Of a stretch of DNA of 64,000 bases, positions 45,469-54,992 are shown in pieces. Source of the DNA: Shewanella eurypsychrophilus (GTDB lineage: Bacteria > Pseudomonadota > Gammaproteobacteria > Enterobacterales > Shewanellaceae); assembly GCF_007004545.3 (NCBI RefSeq), contig NZ_CP045503.2:1582501-1646500 (forward strand), read 5' to 3'. Position 1 is the first letter of the stretch, and every line of letters begins with the position of its first letter. The translations under genes and the position numbers were made by a program. The notes below the pieces were generated by a model. It saw only the letters and a list, made by a program, of their open reading frames with translations. It was not told where the DNA came from and did no database searches.

Positions 45469-46191
45469 TTAACCGAAAGGGTAGGCTTCTCCAGTCTCTA
45501 AATAGAGCGGAAACTTTTTCATGACTCGTGAAAACAGTGGACTGTCTAAGTGATTTTTCAACCATTGTCTTAGTAACGGATAGGGAGATTGCAAATACCA
45601 GTGGCGGTCGACTCGGGCAAACTGACGCACGAAAGGCAGTAGCGCAAAGTCGAGCAAGCTTAGGCTGTCGCCCATTAGGTATTGATGTTGAGACAAACGT
45701 AACTCTAAGTCTTGGATAAAACCTTCACACTGCTGACGTAACTCGGCTTCGGTATCTTTGTGGTAGCGCTTGGCATCTTTATACTGCTCGAGTAATGGTT
45801 TGAACACCTTATCGTTATATTTGATTAATTCGAGCATGATTGGCAGTGCATCGGGTGTTTGGCTTAACAGCAGATCATCCGGGTCATTTATATTCAGTGC
45901 CCAAAGCATGATATCCAGACTTTCATCGATGATCTTGGGCTGTTTGGCATTCTCAGCGCTTTCATTCTTAACCTCGCTTCCAGCTTCAAGCGCACCTTCA
46001 TCCAGCCCCTCAATGATAAGCACTGGCACTGTGCCTTTTGGTGAGATGGCGAGCATCTCCTCGGGTTTGTTTTTGGTGACCACGGCTTTGAGCATGACCT
46101 TTTTCTCTGCCATTAACAAGCCTAAGCGGGCCCGCATGGCATAGGGGCAGTGTTGTAGTGAATAGAGGGTAGGTAAGGGGAGTGAGTTCAT
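45469..46191 (-). CDS. Glutathione S-transferase-like protein
   Basis: A 240-residue cytosolic protein. The amino end is a thioredoxin-fold GST domain with LYSLQHCPYAMRARLGL (CPYAMR, the glutaredoxin-2-like active site with a single cysteine) and the cis-proline segment PKGTVPVLI; an all-helical GST carboxy domain follows (LSLLDFALLPFVRQFARVD). An extra acidic insert of about 20 residues (EGALEAGSEVKNESAENAKQ) separates the VLI and IIDESLDIMLW parts. Probably a glutathione-dependent redox enzyme; substrate unknown. Confidence 0.85.
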   Translation of the reverse strand: MNSLPLPTLYSLQHCPYAMRARLGLLMAEKKVMLKAVVTKNKPEEMLAISPKGTVPVLIIEGLDEGALEAGSEVKNESAENAKQPKIIDESLDIMLWALNINDPDDLLLSQTPDALPIMLELIKYNDKVFKPLLEQYKDAKRYHKDTEAELRQQCEGFIQDLELRLSQHQYLMGDSLSLLDFALLPFVRQFARVDRHWYLQSPYPLLRQWLKNHLDSPLFSRVMKKFPLYLETGEAYPFG

Positions 46192-46302
46192 GGGTATTAT
46201 CGCTTCTATTGGCTGTTTAATACTATGGGGGAAGTAATTAGGTCGATTATAGTTTTTTAAGTGTATCTATGTAGAGGAGAATAAAAAAGGGGCGGTAAAC
46301 CA

Positions 46303-46342
46303 AGAGCCTATAAGTCTCTTTAAAAAGACTGATAGGCTGCTC
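46303..46342 (-). terminator. Hairpin after the U32 gene
   Basis: AGCCTATAAGTCT and AGACTGATAGGCT form a stem with one mismatch around CTTTAAAA, in the gap 46192-46362. On the minus strand it follows the U32 protein gene, and a T-run appears about 20 bases later. Confidence 0.55.
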
Positions 46343-46362
46343 TGTTCTATTATAATCGGTGG

Positions 46363-48651
46363 TTAAAGACCTTGCTTATATTGAGCATGTGTCGATACGG
46401 TTACCATAGTATCTAACTGGTTCTTAGCAGCTTCACTGCCTTCGAGCAGATTTTCAAAGTGCGCAATAAGCTGAGTTTTATCCAGTTTAGCTTTTGAGCC
46501 TGAGCCGATATCGGTCAGGTCAATAAAGAACTCATCAAACAGATTAGAGTAGTCATTGATCACATCTAAGTTCAAAAACTGCTCATCGTTATAGATGCTT
46601 GGGTAACCGCCTTTTTGCTTATCAACGGCAAATGAGATCCCCTTGACGTTGGTAATGGTGGTGGCTTTTTCACATTTAAGCATGCAGCCATCTTCGATAC
46701 TGGGTTTATTACAGCCCACGGTCTGCTGGAAGAAACACTGACGGCTGGTCATCATCAAAATGGGGTGATAGATGCTGTATAAGAGTTTAAAGCCTGCTGG
46801 ACGTTTGATATTTCTCATCTGCATGCGATTAATTTCGTTAGAGATAAATGCACCAGAGCAGTTTAAGTCTTCCTGTAAGGTACGCAGGGCATAAGAGTTG
46901 GTGGTATTTAGCAGTGGACCGGCAATCCACTCGATACCCATCTCAAACGCTTTATAGGCAACTCCAGTGTTATTACTGACGATACGTGCAGGCTTAACGA
47001 CTTCAAGAATTCGCACCGCTTCGATATAGTCTTTGCCGATTAATACCGCCGGGAACCAAGGGATAAATCTTGGGTTACGGTTGAGTATTTCAATATACTT
47101 ATCGCAGTTCTTCTTAAAGCTCTCTGGCAGCTTAAAGTAAATGTCAGCATCGGTAATATCACCAAGGTAGGCATCTTGCTCATCACTGATCAGTAGAGAC
47201 AGGCTTGGTTTATCGTCTACTTTTCCATTTACTTTGGCATGCTGCTCAAGTTTTGGAAGCTCAACTGGTGCTATCACATCTACCGAGTTATTAAGCAGAA
47301 ATGCCAGCTTGTTCTTAAGTGCCGTTAGCTCTTTAAATGGAATACTAAGGCCACTCGTTAATCCACTGAAGTCATAATCCTGAATATCATAATCAGCATT
47401 GTTGAAACTTCTGAAGCGTTTTTCTAATGCCTCAGTGTCCATTGGAGATTTATCCGTGGTTCGCATCAAGGATTCAGATTGTACGGTGAACGTTTGGAAC
47501 TGGTTTGCTTGTTCGACTTGATTGGAAACCGTTTCAACTCTTGCCACAATAGCGAAGGCCTGGTCTAACTGGCCTGTGAAGCTTAATGTGAGCTGCATCT
47601 TGTCGATATGAAGATATTGGATCTTATCTTCTAGACTTGCACCGAGTTGATTCTTATCCGCTCTGAGTGTTTGTTTTACTTCTTGGATCTGCACCACTGA
47701 AATCGCGTTTTTCTGTTCCACGGCGTGGTTAACACTGTTATCGCGAGGATTATCGATAAACATGTCTTTAGTGAGGTTACCCTTCAAGAATGAGTTGGTA
47801 AAATCACGGTTAAACACCTTGTAGAGGTTGGTGTCATCTTCCAGTAACTTGCCAGTATCGACGAACTGGTTTATCTGTTTACGCCAGCTATCGACAACGG
47901 TATAGACATAGTGTGCGCCCTTGATACGGCCTTCAATCTTGAGTGAGTCGACCTGAGCATCGACTAAATCTGGCAGGTCAAAATAGGCTGAGTTATCTTT
48001 TAGGTTCAAAGGGTACTTATTACCTGCAGCCGTCTCTTCATATTCATCACGACAAGCCTGACTACAGCGGCCTCGGTTACCTGAGTTGCCGACACTGACA
48101 GAGCTTGAATAGCACTGACCCGAGAAGGCGATACATAAAGAGCCGTGAACAAACACTTCGGTCAATATATCGTATTCATGGGCAAGAGCAGTGAGTGACT
48201 TTATCTCAGGAAGATTTAACTCTCTCGACAGGTTGACGCGTGAAGCGCCAACTCTGTTAAGGAAGTGGATCTGGCCTTCATTATGAGTGGTTAGCTGAGT
48301 CGAGGCGTGAATGTCTAAGGTTGGGAAGTGCTTCTTAACGAGATTAAACAGACCGAGATCTTGAACTATTATGCCATCTAAGCTGGTGTTGACTAATTGA
48401 TTCAGTAACTTAAATAGTGCAGGTAGTTCCTGCTCTAAAATCACCACATTCAAGGTCAAGAACACTTCACATTCATACTGATGAGCGAGCCTTAATATGC
48501 CACAGAGATCATCAAACGACAGGTTGGCGGCACGGTTACGGGCATTAAAGGTATCTAAGCCGCAATAGACGGCGTTGGCACCGGCAACAATAGCGGCTTT
48601 TATTGCTTCAACATCGCCGCCTGGCGCTAACAACTCTATTTTTCTACTCAT
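46363..48651 (-). CDS. U32-family protein, RlhA-like
   Basis: A 762-residue protein of the peptidase U32 group, now known to include RNA and quinone hydroxylases. The amino half aligns in pattern with RlhA (YdcP; 23S rRNA C2501 hydroxylation): HASTQLTTHNEGQ, VNLSRELNLPEIK, FVHGSLCIAFSGQCY and NRGRCSQACRDEY. These cysteines would ligate an iron-sulfur cluster. It is about 100 residues longer than E. coli RlhA and carries a second Cys group near the end (CFFQQTVGCNKPSIEDGCMLKC). Monocistronic. RlhA function is likely but not certain; a paralogue with a different substrate is possible. Confidence 0.82.
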   Translation of the reverse strand: MSRKIELLAPGGDVEAIKAAIVAGANAVYCGLDTFNARNRAANLSFDDLCGILRLAHQYECEVFLTLNVVILEQELPALFKLLNQLVNTSLDGIIVQDLGLFNLVKKHFPTLDIHASTQLTTHNEGQIHFLNRVGASRVNLSRELNLPEIKSLTALAHEYDILTEVFVHGSLCIAFSGQCYSSSVSVGNSGNRGRCSQACRDEYEETAAGNKYPLNLKDNSAYFDLPDLVDAQVDSLKIEGRIKGAHYVYTVVDSWRKQINQFVDTGKLLEDDTNLYKVFNRDFTNSFLKGNLTKDMFIDNPRDNSVNHAVEQKNAISVVQIQEVKQTLRADKNQLGASLEDKIQYLHIDKMQLTLSFTGQLDQAFAIVARVETVSNQVEQANQFQTFTVQSESLMRTTDKSPMDTEALEKRFRSFNNADYDIQDYDFSGLTSGLSIPFKELTALKNKLAFLLNNSVDVIAPVELPKLEQHAKVNGKVDDKPSLSLLISDEQDAYLGDITDADIYFKLPESFKKNCDKYIEILNRNPRFIPWFPAVLIGKDYIEAVRILEVVKPARIVSNNTGVAYKAFEMGIEWIAGPLLNTTNSYALRTLQEDLNCSGAFISNEINRMQMRNIKRPAGFKLLYSIYHPILMMTSRQCFFQQTVGCNKPSIEDGCMLKCEKATTITNVKGISFAVDKQKGGYPSIYNDEQFLNLDVINDYSNLFDEFFIDLTDIGSGSKAKLDKTQLIAHFENLLEGSEAAKNQLDTMVTVSTHAQYKQGL

Positions 48652-48941
48652 CTCAGACTAACTCACTCAATTATTCGATTAAATTTTTTGAGGGGCGATT
48701 TTACCCGCATCCCGCCAGCATTGCCATACATTAGATTTTGGTGGATTACTTCATCAATGACTTATGGTGATGTTCAGTACTTGTTGAGCCACTCAGCCTT
48801 CAGATTAAGTTGAATTATCATCATGTTTATTATCAAACTTGTTATCGCGTTTGTTATCAAAAATGTGATTTACTGAGTTTTGGCAGAATAGATTCAATAT
48901 CAGCACATTCATATCTCCACATACTCGAAGGCAAGCTCATT

Positions 48942-49373
48942 ATGACCTATCAGATTAATTTTCAACAAACACTCACAGATGATGAACAACAAATGTTGTG
49001 GGATGGCATAGAGCAAGCTAGTCGAGCCAAAGTAGGTACTACCGGTCGTAACGAGCTGTGCTTTTTATTACGTGATGAGCAAGGGAAAGTTTTGGGAGGA
49101 GTACAAGGTAACTGTGATAATTTTGGCTGGCTATGGATTGATTCACTCTGGGTGAGCGAGTCATTGCGAGGAAAAGGGCTGGGTCAGCAGTTGCTTCAGG
49201 CTATTGAAGGTCAATCGATTGAACTTGGCTGCACTCACTCTCACTTAACCAGCTTTACCTACCAGGCTGTGGATTTTTATAAGCAACATGGCTATTCCAT
49301 ATTTGGCGAATTGGAAAACTATCCGCAAGGACATAGTCGCTGCTGGATGAAGAAGGTGCTGGTCAATCAGTAA
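48942..49373 (+). CDS. GNAT-family N-acetyltransferase
   Basis: A 143-residue protein from ATG 48942 (GAAGG upstream; the frame is open to 48810, but the earlier part has no start signal). It has GGVQGNCDNFGWLWIDSLWVSESLRGKGLGQQLLQAIE with the acetyl-CoA loop RGKGLG, and TYQAVDFYKQHGYSIFGEL. This FGWLWID...FYKQHGY pattern is common in small, uncharacterised GNATs. Upstream (48652-48941) contains TTGTTATC-type short repeats but no gene. Confidence 0.87.
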   Translation: MTYQINFQQTLTDDEQQMLWDGIEQASRAKVGTTGRNELCFLLRDEQGKVLGGVQGNCDNFGWLWIDSLWVSESLRGKGLGQQLLQAIEGQSIELGCTHSHLTSFTYQAVDFYKQHGYSIFGELENYPQGHSRCWMKKVLVNQ

Positions 49374-49525
49374 ATACATTTTTAAAGTCTTGCAGCATAA
49401 TTAGTCGCTCAGCCATGACTAAGCGTGCAGTTAAGCTTCCTCTTGGCTGCTCTTCACCCCTTTCTCAAGATGAACATATGCTCTATCATGTCGCGCTATT
49501 TTCAATTTCAGTAGAGTGATCAGGT

Positions 49526-50902
49526 TTGCAAACATTAGCAGCACTTCAAAATGGACAGTTATCATCGATTACACGTTTACAGTTAGCCGAAAACCTAACT
49601 GAACTCCCCAATGAGATCTTTGATTTGGCTGATACCTTGGAAGTGCTGGATCTGTCTAATAATTGCTTATCCAGTTTACCCGATGACTTTGGTCGGCTGG
49701 TGCAGCTCAAAATTCTTTTCTTATCGAATAATCAATTTGAAACCTTGCCTAAGGTATTGGCTGATTGTCCTAAGCTTGAGATGATCGGTTTTAAGGCGAA
49801 TAAAATACACACAGTCGATGAAGACGCTTTGCCTGTTCAGACTCGCTGGTTGATCTTAACCGATAATCAAATCGAGGCATTGCCTGAATCTATGGGGCAA
49901 CTGCATCGTCTACAAAAATTAGCTTTAGCGGGGAATTGTCTTTCTGCGCTGCCAGCATCGATGGCAAATTGTAAAAAGCTCGAGTTAGTACGTTTATCTG
50001 CAAATAAGCTGACTCATATTCCCGACTGGTTACTGCAATTGCCAAGACTCGCTTGGCTTGCATTTGATGGTAATAGGCTTAGCTGTACGGATAAAATAAC
50101 CTTATCTGTACCAGAGATGCTTAAGGTCAAGATGACAGATATCGACTTAGCCGAACAACTGGGCGAGGGGGCATCGGGTGTCATCTATAAAGGAAAATGG
50201 AATCACCAGCCAATCAGCTTGCATGGCACTCCTGACTTGATAGCGGTAAAACTGTTTAAGGGGGAGGTGACCAGTGATGGCTACCCCGCCGATGAGCTAG
50301 CCTGTTGTTTGCAGGCGGGTGAGCATCCTAACCTTATTAGAGTCATCTCACAGATAAACGAGCAAGAGCATCTGGGTTTGGTGATGGAATTGATCCCACC
50401 GAGTTTCTTTAACTTAGGTTTACCACCATCGCTGCAGACTTGTACCCGAGACACCTTCGCGTCTGGGGCTCAGTTTAGCGTGTCACAAATCGCTAAAATT
50501 CTGCAACAGATGGCTGCGACGATGACCCATCTGCACCAGCAAGCTGTCAGTCATGGTGATCTGTATGCCCATAACACCATGATCAATGGTGATGCCGAGA
50601 TGCTATTTGGTGATTTTGGTGCCTCGTCGGATTTATCTGTTCTGCCTCAATTGCAAAGAGAAGCGATGCAAGCCATAGAGGTCAGAGCCTTTGGCTGTCT
50701 GCTGGAGGATCTCTTGTTAGCCAATGAGAAGCACTTAAGTGATGAAGCCGCATTATCCGGCAAGCAAGCGCTCTTGTCTGTGTTATTACAAATGAGAGAC
50801 AGCTGTTTACATGATGAATTTGCACTTCGCCCCAGGTTTTTCGAGATTAGCGAGCAGCTAGCGTTAGCCGTTTCGAAACAGGTGAGTGAAGCCCTGCTTT
50901 AA
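49526..50902 (+). CDS. Leucine-rich-repeat protein kinase
   Basis: A 458-residue fusion. Residues ~15-190 hold about seven leucine-rich repeats (for example LEVLDLSNNCLSSLP, LKILFLSNNQFETLP, LQKLALAGNCLSALP). From ~205 a eukaryotic-type kinase domain follows: glycine loop GEGASG (~213-218), catalytic Lys ~242 (IAVKLFKG), catalytic loop HGDLYAHN (Asp ~345, Asn ~350) and DFG (~363-365). All catalytic residues are intact; the loop is HGD, not HRD, as in RIO/ABC1-like or plant-like non-RD kinases. Starts at TTG with no good ribosome site. No signal peptide or membrane anchor, so cytoplasmic. Target unknown. Confidence 0.9.
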   Translation: MQTLAALQNGQLSSITRLQLAENLTELPNEIFDLADTLEVLDLSNNCLSSLPDDFGRLVQLKILFLSNNQFETLPKVLADCPKLEMIGFKANKIHTVDEDALPVQTRWLILTDNQIEALPESMGQLHRLQKLALAGNCLSALPASMANCKKLELVRLSANKLTHIPDWLLQLPRLAWLAFDGNRLSCTDKITLSVPEMLKVKMTDIDLAEQLGEGASGVIYKGKWNHQPISLHGTPDLIAVKLFKGEVTSDGYPADELACCLQAGEHPNLIRVISQINEQEHLGLVMELIPPSFFNLGLPPSLQTCTRDTFASGAQFSVSQIAKILQQMAATMTHLHQQAVSHGDLYAHNTMINGDAEMLFGDFGASSDLSVLPQLQREAMQAIEVRAFGCLLEDLLLANEKHLSDEAALSGKQALLSVLLQMRDSCLHDEFALRPRFFEISEQLALAVSKQVSEALL

Positions 50903-50911
50903 GTAGAGGGT

Positions 50912-51151
50912 TTAAGATCTATGAGTAAGTAAACGATAGCTTAGTACGATGAGGTGAAGCAGCAGAAGCCCTGTGAAGCTGAAACAGAAAAACAGCAGGG
51001 CGATGGACTCAACATGAGAGACTCGTTCGCTATAGAGAAACCACCAAAGTGGCCAGCTGATTAATGACAGTATTGCCAGTTGCCACATACAGGTCTTACA
51101 TCGTCCTATTTTTTGTTTATAAATAGATGACAAGCAATTGTCACAGGCCAT
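50912..51151 (-). CDS. DUF3624 small membrane protein
   Basis: A 79-residue protein with a good ribosome site (GGGAG, five bases). The amino end MACDNCLSSIYKQKIGRCKTCMWQ carries two CxxC pairs, a likely small metal site, then two membrane segments (~24-40 and ~49-70). This is the DUF3624 pattern found in Shewanella and Vibrio. It lies downstream of menA in the same direction, 67 bases apart, with a hairpin in between. Confidence 0.8.
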   Translation of the reverse strand: MACDNCLSSIYKQKIGRCKTCMWQLAILSLISWPLWWFLYSERVSHVESIALLFFCFSFTGLLLLHLIVLSYRLLTHRS

Positions 51152-51169
51152 TTTTACTCCCTCATTCTT

Positions 51170-51198
51170 ATTGCACGTTAATCTGGTTAACGTGCAAT
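51170..51198. terminator. Hairpin between menA and the DUF3624 gene
   Basis: ATTGCACGTTAA (51170-51181), five-base loop, TTAACGTGCAAT (51187-51198). A perfect 12-bp stem, but no T-run on the minus strand, so it may be partial or an mRNA-stabilising element. Confidence 0.55.
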
Positions 51199-51218
51199 AT
51201 CATTATTCAGTTCCATCG

Positions 51219-52091
51219 TTAGACAAAAATTAGCCCCACACTAAATAAGCCACTGAAGAGCATCGTCAGTTTTGCTGTTCGGCCAAGTAACGGATTAAGG
51301 GCCTCGCCAGTTGTGATACTAAAGTCACTATTGAGTTTACGGGCGAGAACTAAAGATAATCCGGCCAGTAACACAGGTAAACCGGGTAGAAAACCGAGAA
51401 AGAAACCGCCTATAATCAATGCAAATGGTAGGAAAACTAAGGTTTGATAGAGCACTCTCGCTTGTCCTAAGCCAATACGAACCGCTAATGTCTGTTTGCC
51501 AGCTTTTACATCTGTGTCTATATCGCGAGTATTGTTGACCAACATGATTGCCGCATTCAAAAAACCAATCGCACTACCTAAAATCCAAGCTGCGATACTC
51601 GTTTCTCCAGCTTGCAAAAAGTAACTGCCCACAACGGCCACTAAACCAAAAAATATGAAGGCAGCGACCTCTCCTAGTCCATGTGATGCCAGCGGGTATG
51701 GACCACCACTATAGCCTAAAGCGCCCAAGATGGCAGCGAGTGCCAGAAAGGCAATGGGCCAACCGCCATGATAGATGAGGTAAGACCCAACAATAAGTGC
51801 AAGTACTAAACACATTATCATGGCATTTCTCACTTTTTCTGGTGCTAATAAGCCACTTTGAGAAACACGAACAGGACCTAATCGCTCATCTGTATCTATG
51901 CCACTTTTAAAATCAAAGTAGTCATTGGCCAAGTTGACCGCAATCTGTAACAAGATAGCGCAAAGCATAGAGGTACAGGCAATCAAGATGCTGAATTGCT
52001 CTAATTCAAGTGCCAGTATATTTCCTACCAAGAGAGGCCCGATAGCTGCCGGCAGAGTTCGAGGCCTAATGGCCAAAATCCAAGGGTTCAT
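51219..52091 (-). CDS. menA: 1,4-dihydroxy-2-naphthoate octaprenyltransferase
   Basis: UbiA-type prenyltransferase attaching the isoprenoid tail in menaquinone synthesis; menaquinone is needed for anaerobic respiration (for example to NrfA through CymA). Eight to nine membrane segments. Aspartate motifs for Mg-diphosphate: NLANDYFDFKSGIDTD and NNTRDIDTDVKAGKQT. The opening MNPWILAIRPRTLPAAIGP matches the family, so ATG 52091 (290 residues) is preferred over ATG 52115, although neither has a strong ribosome site. Confidence 0.93.
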   Translation of the reverse strand: MNPWILAIRPRTLPAAIGPLLVGNILALELEQFSILIACTSMLCAILLQIAVNLANDYFDFKSGIDTDERLGPVRVSQSGLLAPEKVRNAMIMCLVLALIVGSYLIYHGGWPIAFLALAAILGALGYSGGPYPLASHGLGEVAAFIFFGLVAVVGSYFLQAGETSIAAWILGSAIGFLNAAIMLVNNTRDIDTDVKAGKQTLAVRIGLGQARVLYQTLVFLPFALIIGGFFLGFLPGLPVLLAGLSLVLARKLNSDFSITTGEALNPLLGRTAKLTMLFSGLFSVGLIFV

Positions 52092-52115
52092 TATTTTTTT
52101 CTTAAGGGGGAGCAT

Positions 52116-52436
52116 TGAGACTGCAGATGCTCACTAACTATTAATATCGCTATTGTAACAAGTTTCTAGACTGCGATGAAGTGACACTATTCCTTCTTTG
52201 AATATTCAAAGCTCTATAAAATACCAGATAAGATCTCAGTCAAACTTTAGAATTAAGATCATAAAAGGAATTATATTTTGCTATCAGCTTCAAAGAAATT
52301 ATGGAAGAGATATGCTTATATATTTACCCTTCGGCAAAACATTTTTTGTCGTCATTACAATATAATACTGATTTACATGCTTATTTTAGCCATGTTTTCA
52401 GTTCGTTTAGAGACTATTCATTGAGGAAAGGTATCG
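52116..52436. other. Divergent intergenic region, no gene
   Basis: About 320 AT-rich bases between menA (-) and an SDR gene (+). Nothing recognised apart from the good ribosome site (GAGGAAAGG) of the following gene. Confidence 0.35.
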
Positions 52437-53324
52437 ATGCGTTTTGATAATCAGGTGGCGGTGATCACGGGGGCTGGTTCGGGTTTAGGTCGAGCCTATG
52501 CACTTGCTTTGGCTGAGCGTGGCGCTAAAGTGGTGTTAATTGACAATGATATTTCAGGTCTAGAGAGTAGTCATAAAGCGGTATTGGCTTTAGGCGAACA
52601 ATCTATGGTGTTTAAATTAGATGTCAGCAATATCGAAGGTGTTAAAGATGCAGTGACTCAAATTATCGAGTTATGGGGGCATATTGATATCTTAATTAAT
52701 AATGCTGGGATCCACTCTACCTGTGACTTTGATAACCTCACTATAGAGAATTGGCAATTACAGTTGAATACTGACTTGAATGGCAGCTTTTATATGACCA
52801 AGGCAATATGGCCTCATATGAAAGGAAGAGGCTATGGCAAGATTGTTATGAGTAGTGCTGTTAGTGGCTTATATGGCGATATGCACGAAACCTCCTATAG
52901 CGCGAGTAAAATGGGCCTGATTGGTCTGGTTAATAGTCTTTATCTTGAGGGAATGGATTATAATATCAGTGTTAACAGTTTAACCCCCCACGCAGTGACA
53001 TCGATGACAGCTCATAAACTTGCCCCATCGGTTAAGCCACTATTTTCAAAGACATCAATTACAGCAAGCATGTTATTTTTGTGTTGTGCAGATTCACCTA
53101 CAGGTCAGCATTTACTTACGGCGGCAGGCAGTGTGAGTCATGGTCAATTTGCCGAATTTAAACCCAGTTATTTTCCTGCAGGTTCATGTAAACCTGAAAC
53201 CATATTGAGTAGTTGGCAGCAGATACACCAAGCGCAACCCGCTAACTTGCATCGAAGTGGTGAGGAGCAGGTGCTTGTTTGGGCGAGAAGGGGAGCTGGA
53301 GAACACCACATTACAATAGAATAG
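52437..53324 (+). CDS. Short-chain dehydrogenase/reductase
   Basis: A 295-residue SDR: cofactor loop TGAGSGLG (~11-18), NNAG (~88-91), catalytic Ser ~140, Tyr ~154 and Lys ~158 (YSASK). The Asp after the second strand (LIDND) favours NAD(H). The last ~80 residues are an extra tail (FKPSYFPAGSCKPETILSSWQQIHQAQPANL...). The sequence resembles the dehydrogenase part of multifunctional beta-oxidation enzymes (3-hydroxyacyl type), and TesB follows, so a fatty-acid role is possible, but this is inference. Confidence 0.85.
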   Translation: MRFDNQVAVITGAGSGLGRAYALALAERGAKVVLIDNDISGLESSHKAVLALGEQSMVFKLDVSNIEGVKDAVTQIIELWGHIDILINNAGIHSTCDFDNLTIENWQLQLNTDLNGSFYMTKAIWPHMKGRGYGKIVMSSAVSGLYGDMHETSYSASKMGLIGLVNSLYLEGMDYNISVNSLTPHAVTSMTAHKLAPSVKPLFSKTSITASMLFLCCADSPTGQHLLTAAGSVSHGQFAEFKPSYFPAGSCKPETILSSWQQIHQAQPANLHRSGEEQVLVWARRGAGEHHITIE

Positions 53325-53486
53325 CGCATAGTAAACCGAGGTTTGTGCTACTTAGAATTATCTGCTTTTTCTTTAAATGCCGACCCAATTAAATGAGCTG
53401 CACTGAATTGACTAAATTTTTAATGCAATGGGTATTATACCTGAGTTAAGCTGTGCGGCTGATTAAGTCCTAGTGTGGGGGTTGTT

Positions 53487-54353
53487 GTGAGCCAGGTATT
53501 AAACGATCTATTGTCTTTACTCTCTTTAGAACAAATTGAAGAAGGTTTATTTCGTGGTCAAAGCCAAGATTTAGGTTTTGGTCATGTGTTCGGTGGCCAA
53601 GTGATGGGGCAAGCGCTCAGCGCTGCTAAGCAAACGGTATCGGCCACTCGTCAGGTTCACTCATTACATTCCTATTTTCTTCGTGCCGGTGATGAAAAAT
53701 TGCCTATCATTTATGATGTTGAAGTCATGCGTGACGGTGGCAGTTTCAGTGCAAGACGAGTTAAGGCGATTCAAAAAGGTCGGCCAATCTTCTATATGAC
53801 CTGCTCATTTCAAGAGTTTGAAGCGGGCTTAGATCATCAAGATAAAATGCCAGAAGTACCAGGTCCAGAGGGATTACTGAACCAGCAAGAGCTGGCAATG
53901 ACCTTGCAAGATAAAGTGCCGCCAAAAATGCTTGAAAAATTTATGGCTGATGCACCCATTGAGATGCGACTTGTCGATGCATGTAACCCTATGGAGTCGA
54001 AAGCGACAGAACCAAAACGTTTTGTATGGATAAGGGCAAATGGCAAGGTGCCTAAGGATTACTCTGTTAATGAGTACTTACTTGCTTATGCTTCTGATTT
54101 TAATTTTTTAGTGACGGCAGCTCAACCTCACGGTGTTTCCTTTTTAACCCCAGGCATGCGTATGGCGACCATAGATCATTCTATGTGGTTCCATCGTGCA
54201 TTAGATCTCAATGATTGGCTGCTCTATAGTATAGACAGTCCAAGTGCCAGTGGTGGCCGTGGCTTCGTTAAGGGGCAGTTTTTCAATCAGAAAGGTGAGC
54301 TGGTGGCATCAGCCACGCAAGAAGGTTTAATGCGCATGGTTTCGCCCAAATAG
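53487..54353 (+). CDS. tesB: Acyl-CoA thioesterase II
   Basis: A 288-residue double hot-dog thioesterase hydrolysing medium- and long-chain acyl-CoA. GTG 53487 has GTGGGGG upstream and gives the canonical opening [26 protein letters not shown]; another GTG at 53475 would add four residues. [10 protein letters not shown], the Asp-containing [12 protein letters not shown] segment and the final [15 protein letters not shown] (catalytic Gln) are present. It is followed by a YbaY-type lipoprotein gene, the same neighbour as in E. coli, though here in one direction. Confidence 0.94.
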   Translation: MSQVLNDLLSLLSLEQIEEGLFRGQSQDLGFGHVFGGQVMGQALSAAKQTVSATRQVHSLHSYFLRAGDEKLPIIYDVEVMRDGGSFSARRVKAIQKGRPIFYMTCSFQEFEAGLDHQDKMPEVPGPEGLLNQQELAMTLQDKVPPKMLEKFMADAPIEMRLVDACNPMESKATEPKRFVWIRANGKVPKDYSVNEYLLAYASDFNFLVTAAQPHGVSFLTPGMRMATIDHSMWFHRALDLNDWLLYSIDSPSASGGRGFVKGQFFNQKGELVASATQEGLMRMVSPK

Positions 54354-54411
54354 CGCAGCCGAGACAAGGTTTTTTAATGGCTATTGAGCAGAATGTTGAA
54401 ATAAGGGTTTT

Positions 54412-54810
54412 ATGATGTTGGTTATGTTGAAAAGAGCTGTAATCTTATTGGTGTGTGTCATATCGCTTTCAGCCTGTGTGATTGTGGAGGAGGAGCCACC
54501 AGTCATCATTAATGGTGCTGCTGGGTATTTGGAAAAGATTAATCTGCCTCAGGGGAGCAAGATCACCATCGCCATCATAGATATGGACACTCCTGGCGTT
54601 ATCATGGCGCAGAAGAGTTTCGATATTGCCAGAGCGCCGGTGCCGTTTAAATTTATCTTACCGCCAGAAACGGTAGAAAAAAATGTAAATTACGGGGTCG
54701 TTGCTATGATCTTGTATCAAAACAAAGTTATTTTTCAGACCTATGATAGGTTCCCAATTATCAGCAATGGTAAATACACAACCGAAGTATTGATGAAAGC
54801 GGTTAGGTAG
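54412..54810 (+). CDS. YbaY-family lipoprotein
   Basis: A 132-residue lipoprotein with lipobox LSAC (Cys ~22) and a YbaY beta-sandwich (GSKITIAIIDMDTPGVIMAQKSFDIARAPVPFKFILPPETV). Known members are outer-membrane lipoproteins of unclear role, also related to type III secretion pilotins. The ATG pair at 54412/54415 follows AAGGG. It lies 58 bases after tesB, possibly co-transcribed, with a terminator right after. Confidence 0.82.
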   Translation: MMLVMLKRAVILLVCVISLSACVIVEEEPPVIINGAAGYLEKINLPQGSKITIAIIDMDTPGVIMAQKSFDIARAPVPFKFILPPETVEKNVNYGVVAMILYQNKVIFQTYDRFPIISNGKYTTEVLMKAVR

Positions 54811-54841
54811 TTAACTATATTCATTAATAATTCATTGAATT

Positions 54842-54865
54842 AAAGGGGCTTAAGGCCCCTTTTTT
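54842..54865 (+). terminator. Terminator after the YbaY-type gene
   Basis: AAGGGGC and GCCCCTT flank TTAAG, followed by Ts. Confidence 0.88.
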
Positions 54866-54992
54866 GTGGCTGGAATTTGAGACGTTAGATGGGACGCTAG
54901 ATGGTGAGACTAACTATTTAGATTAGCTATTTTCAAGCAATGTTACTTGATTGTGAATATTGTATGCAATATGGTGGTGTTAACCCTTTCAC

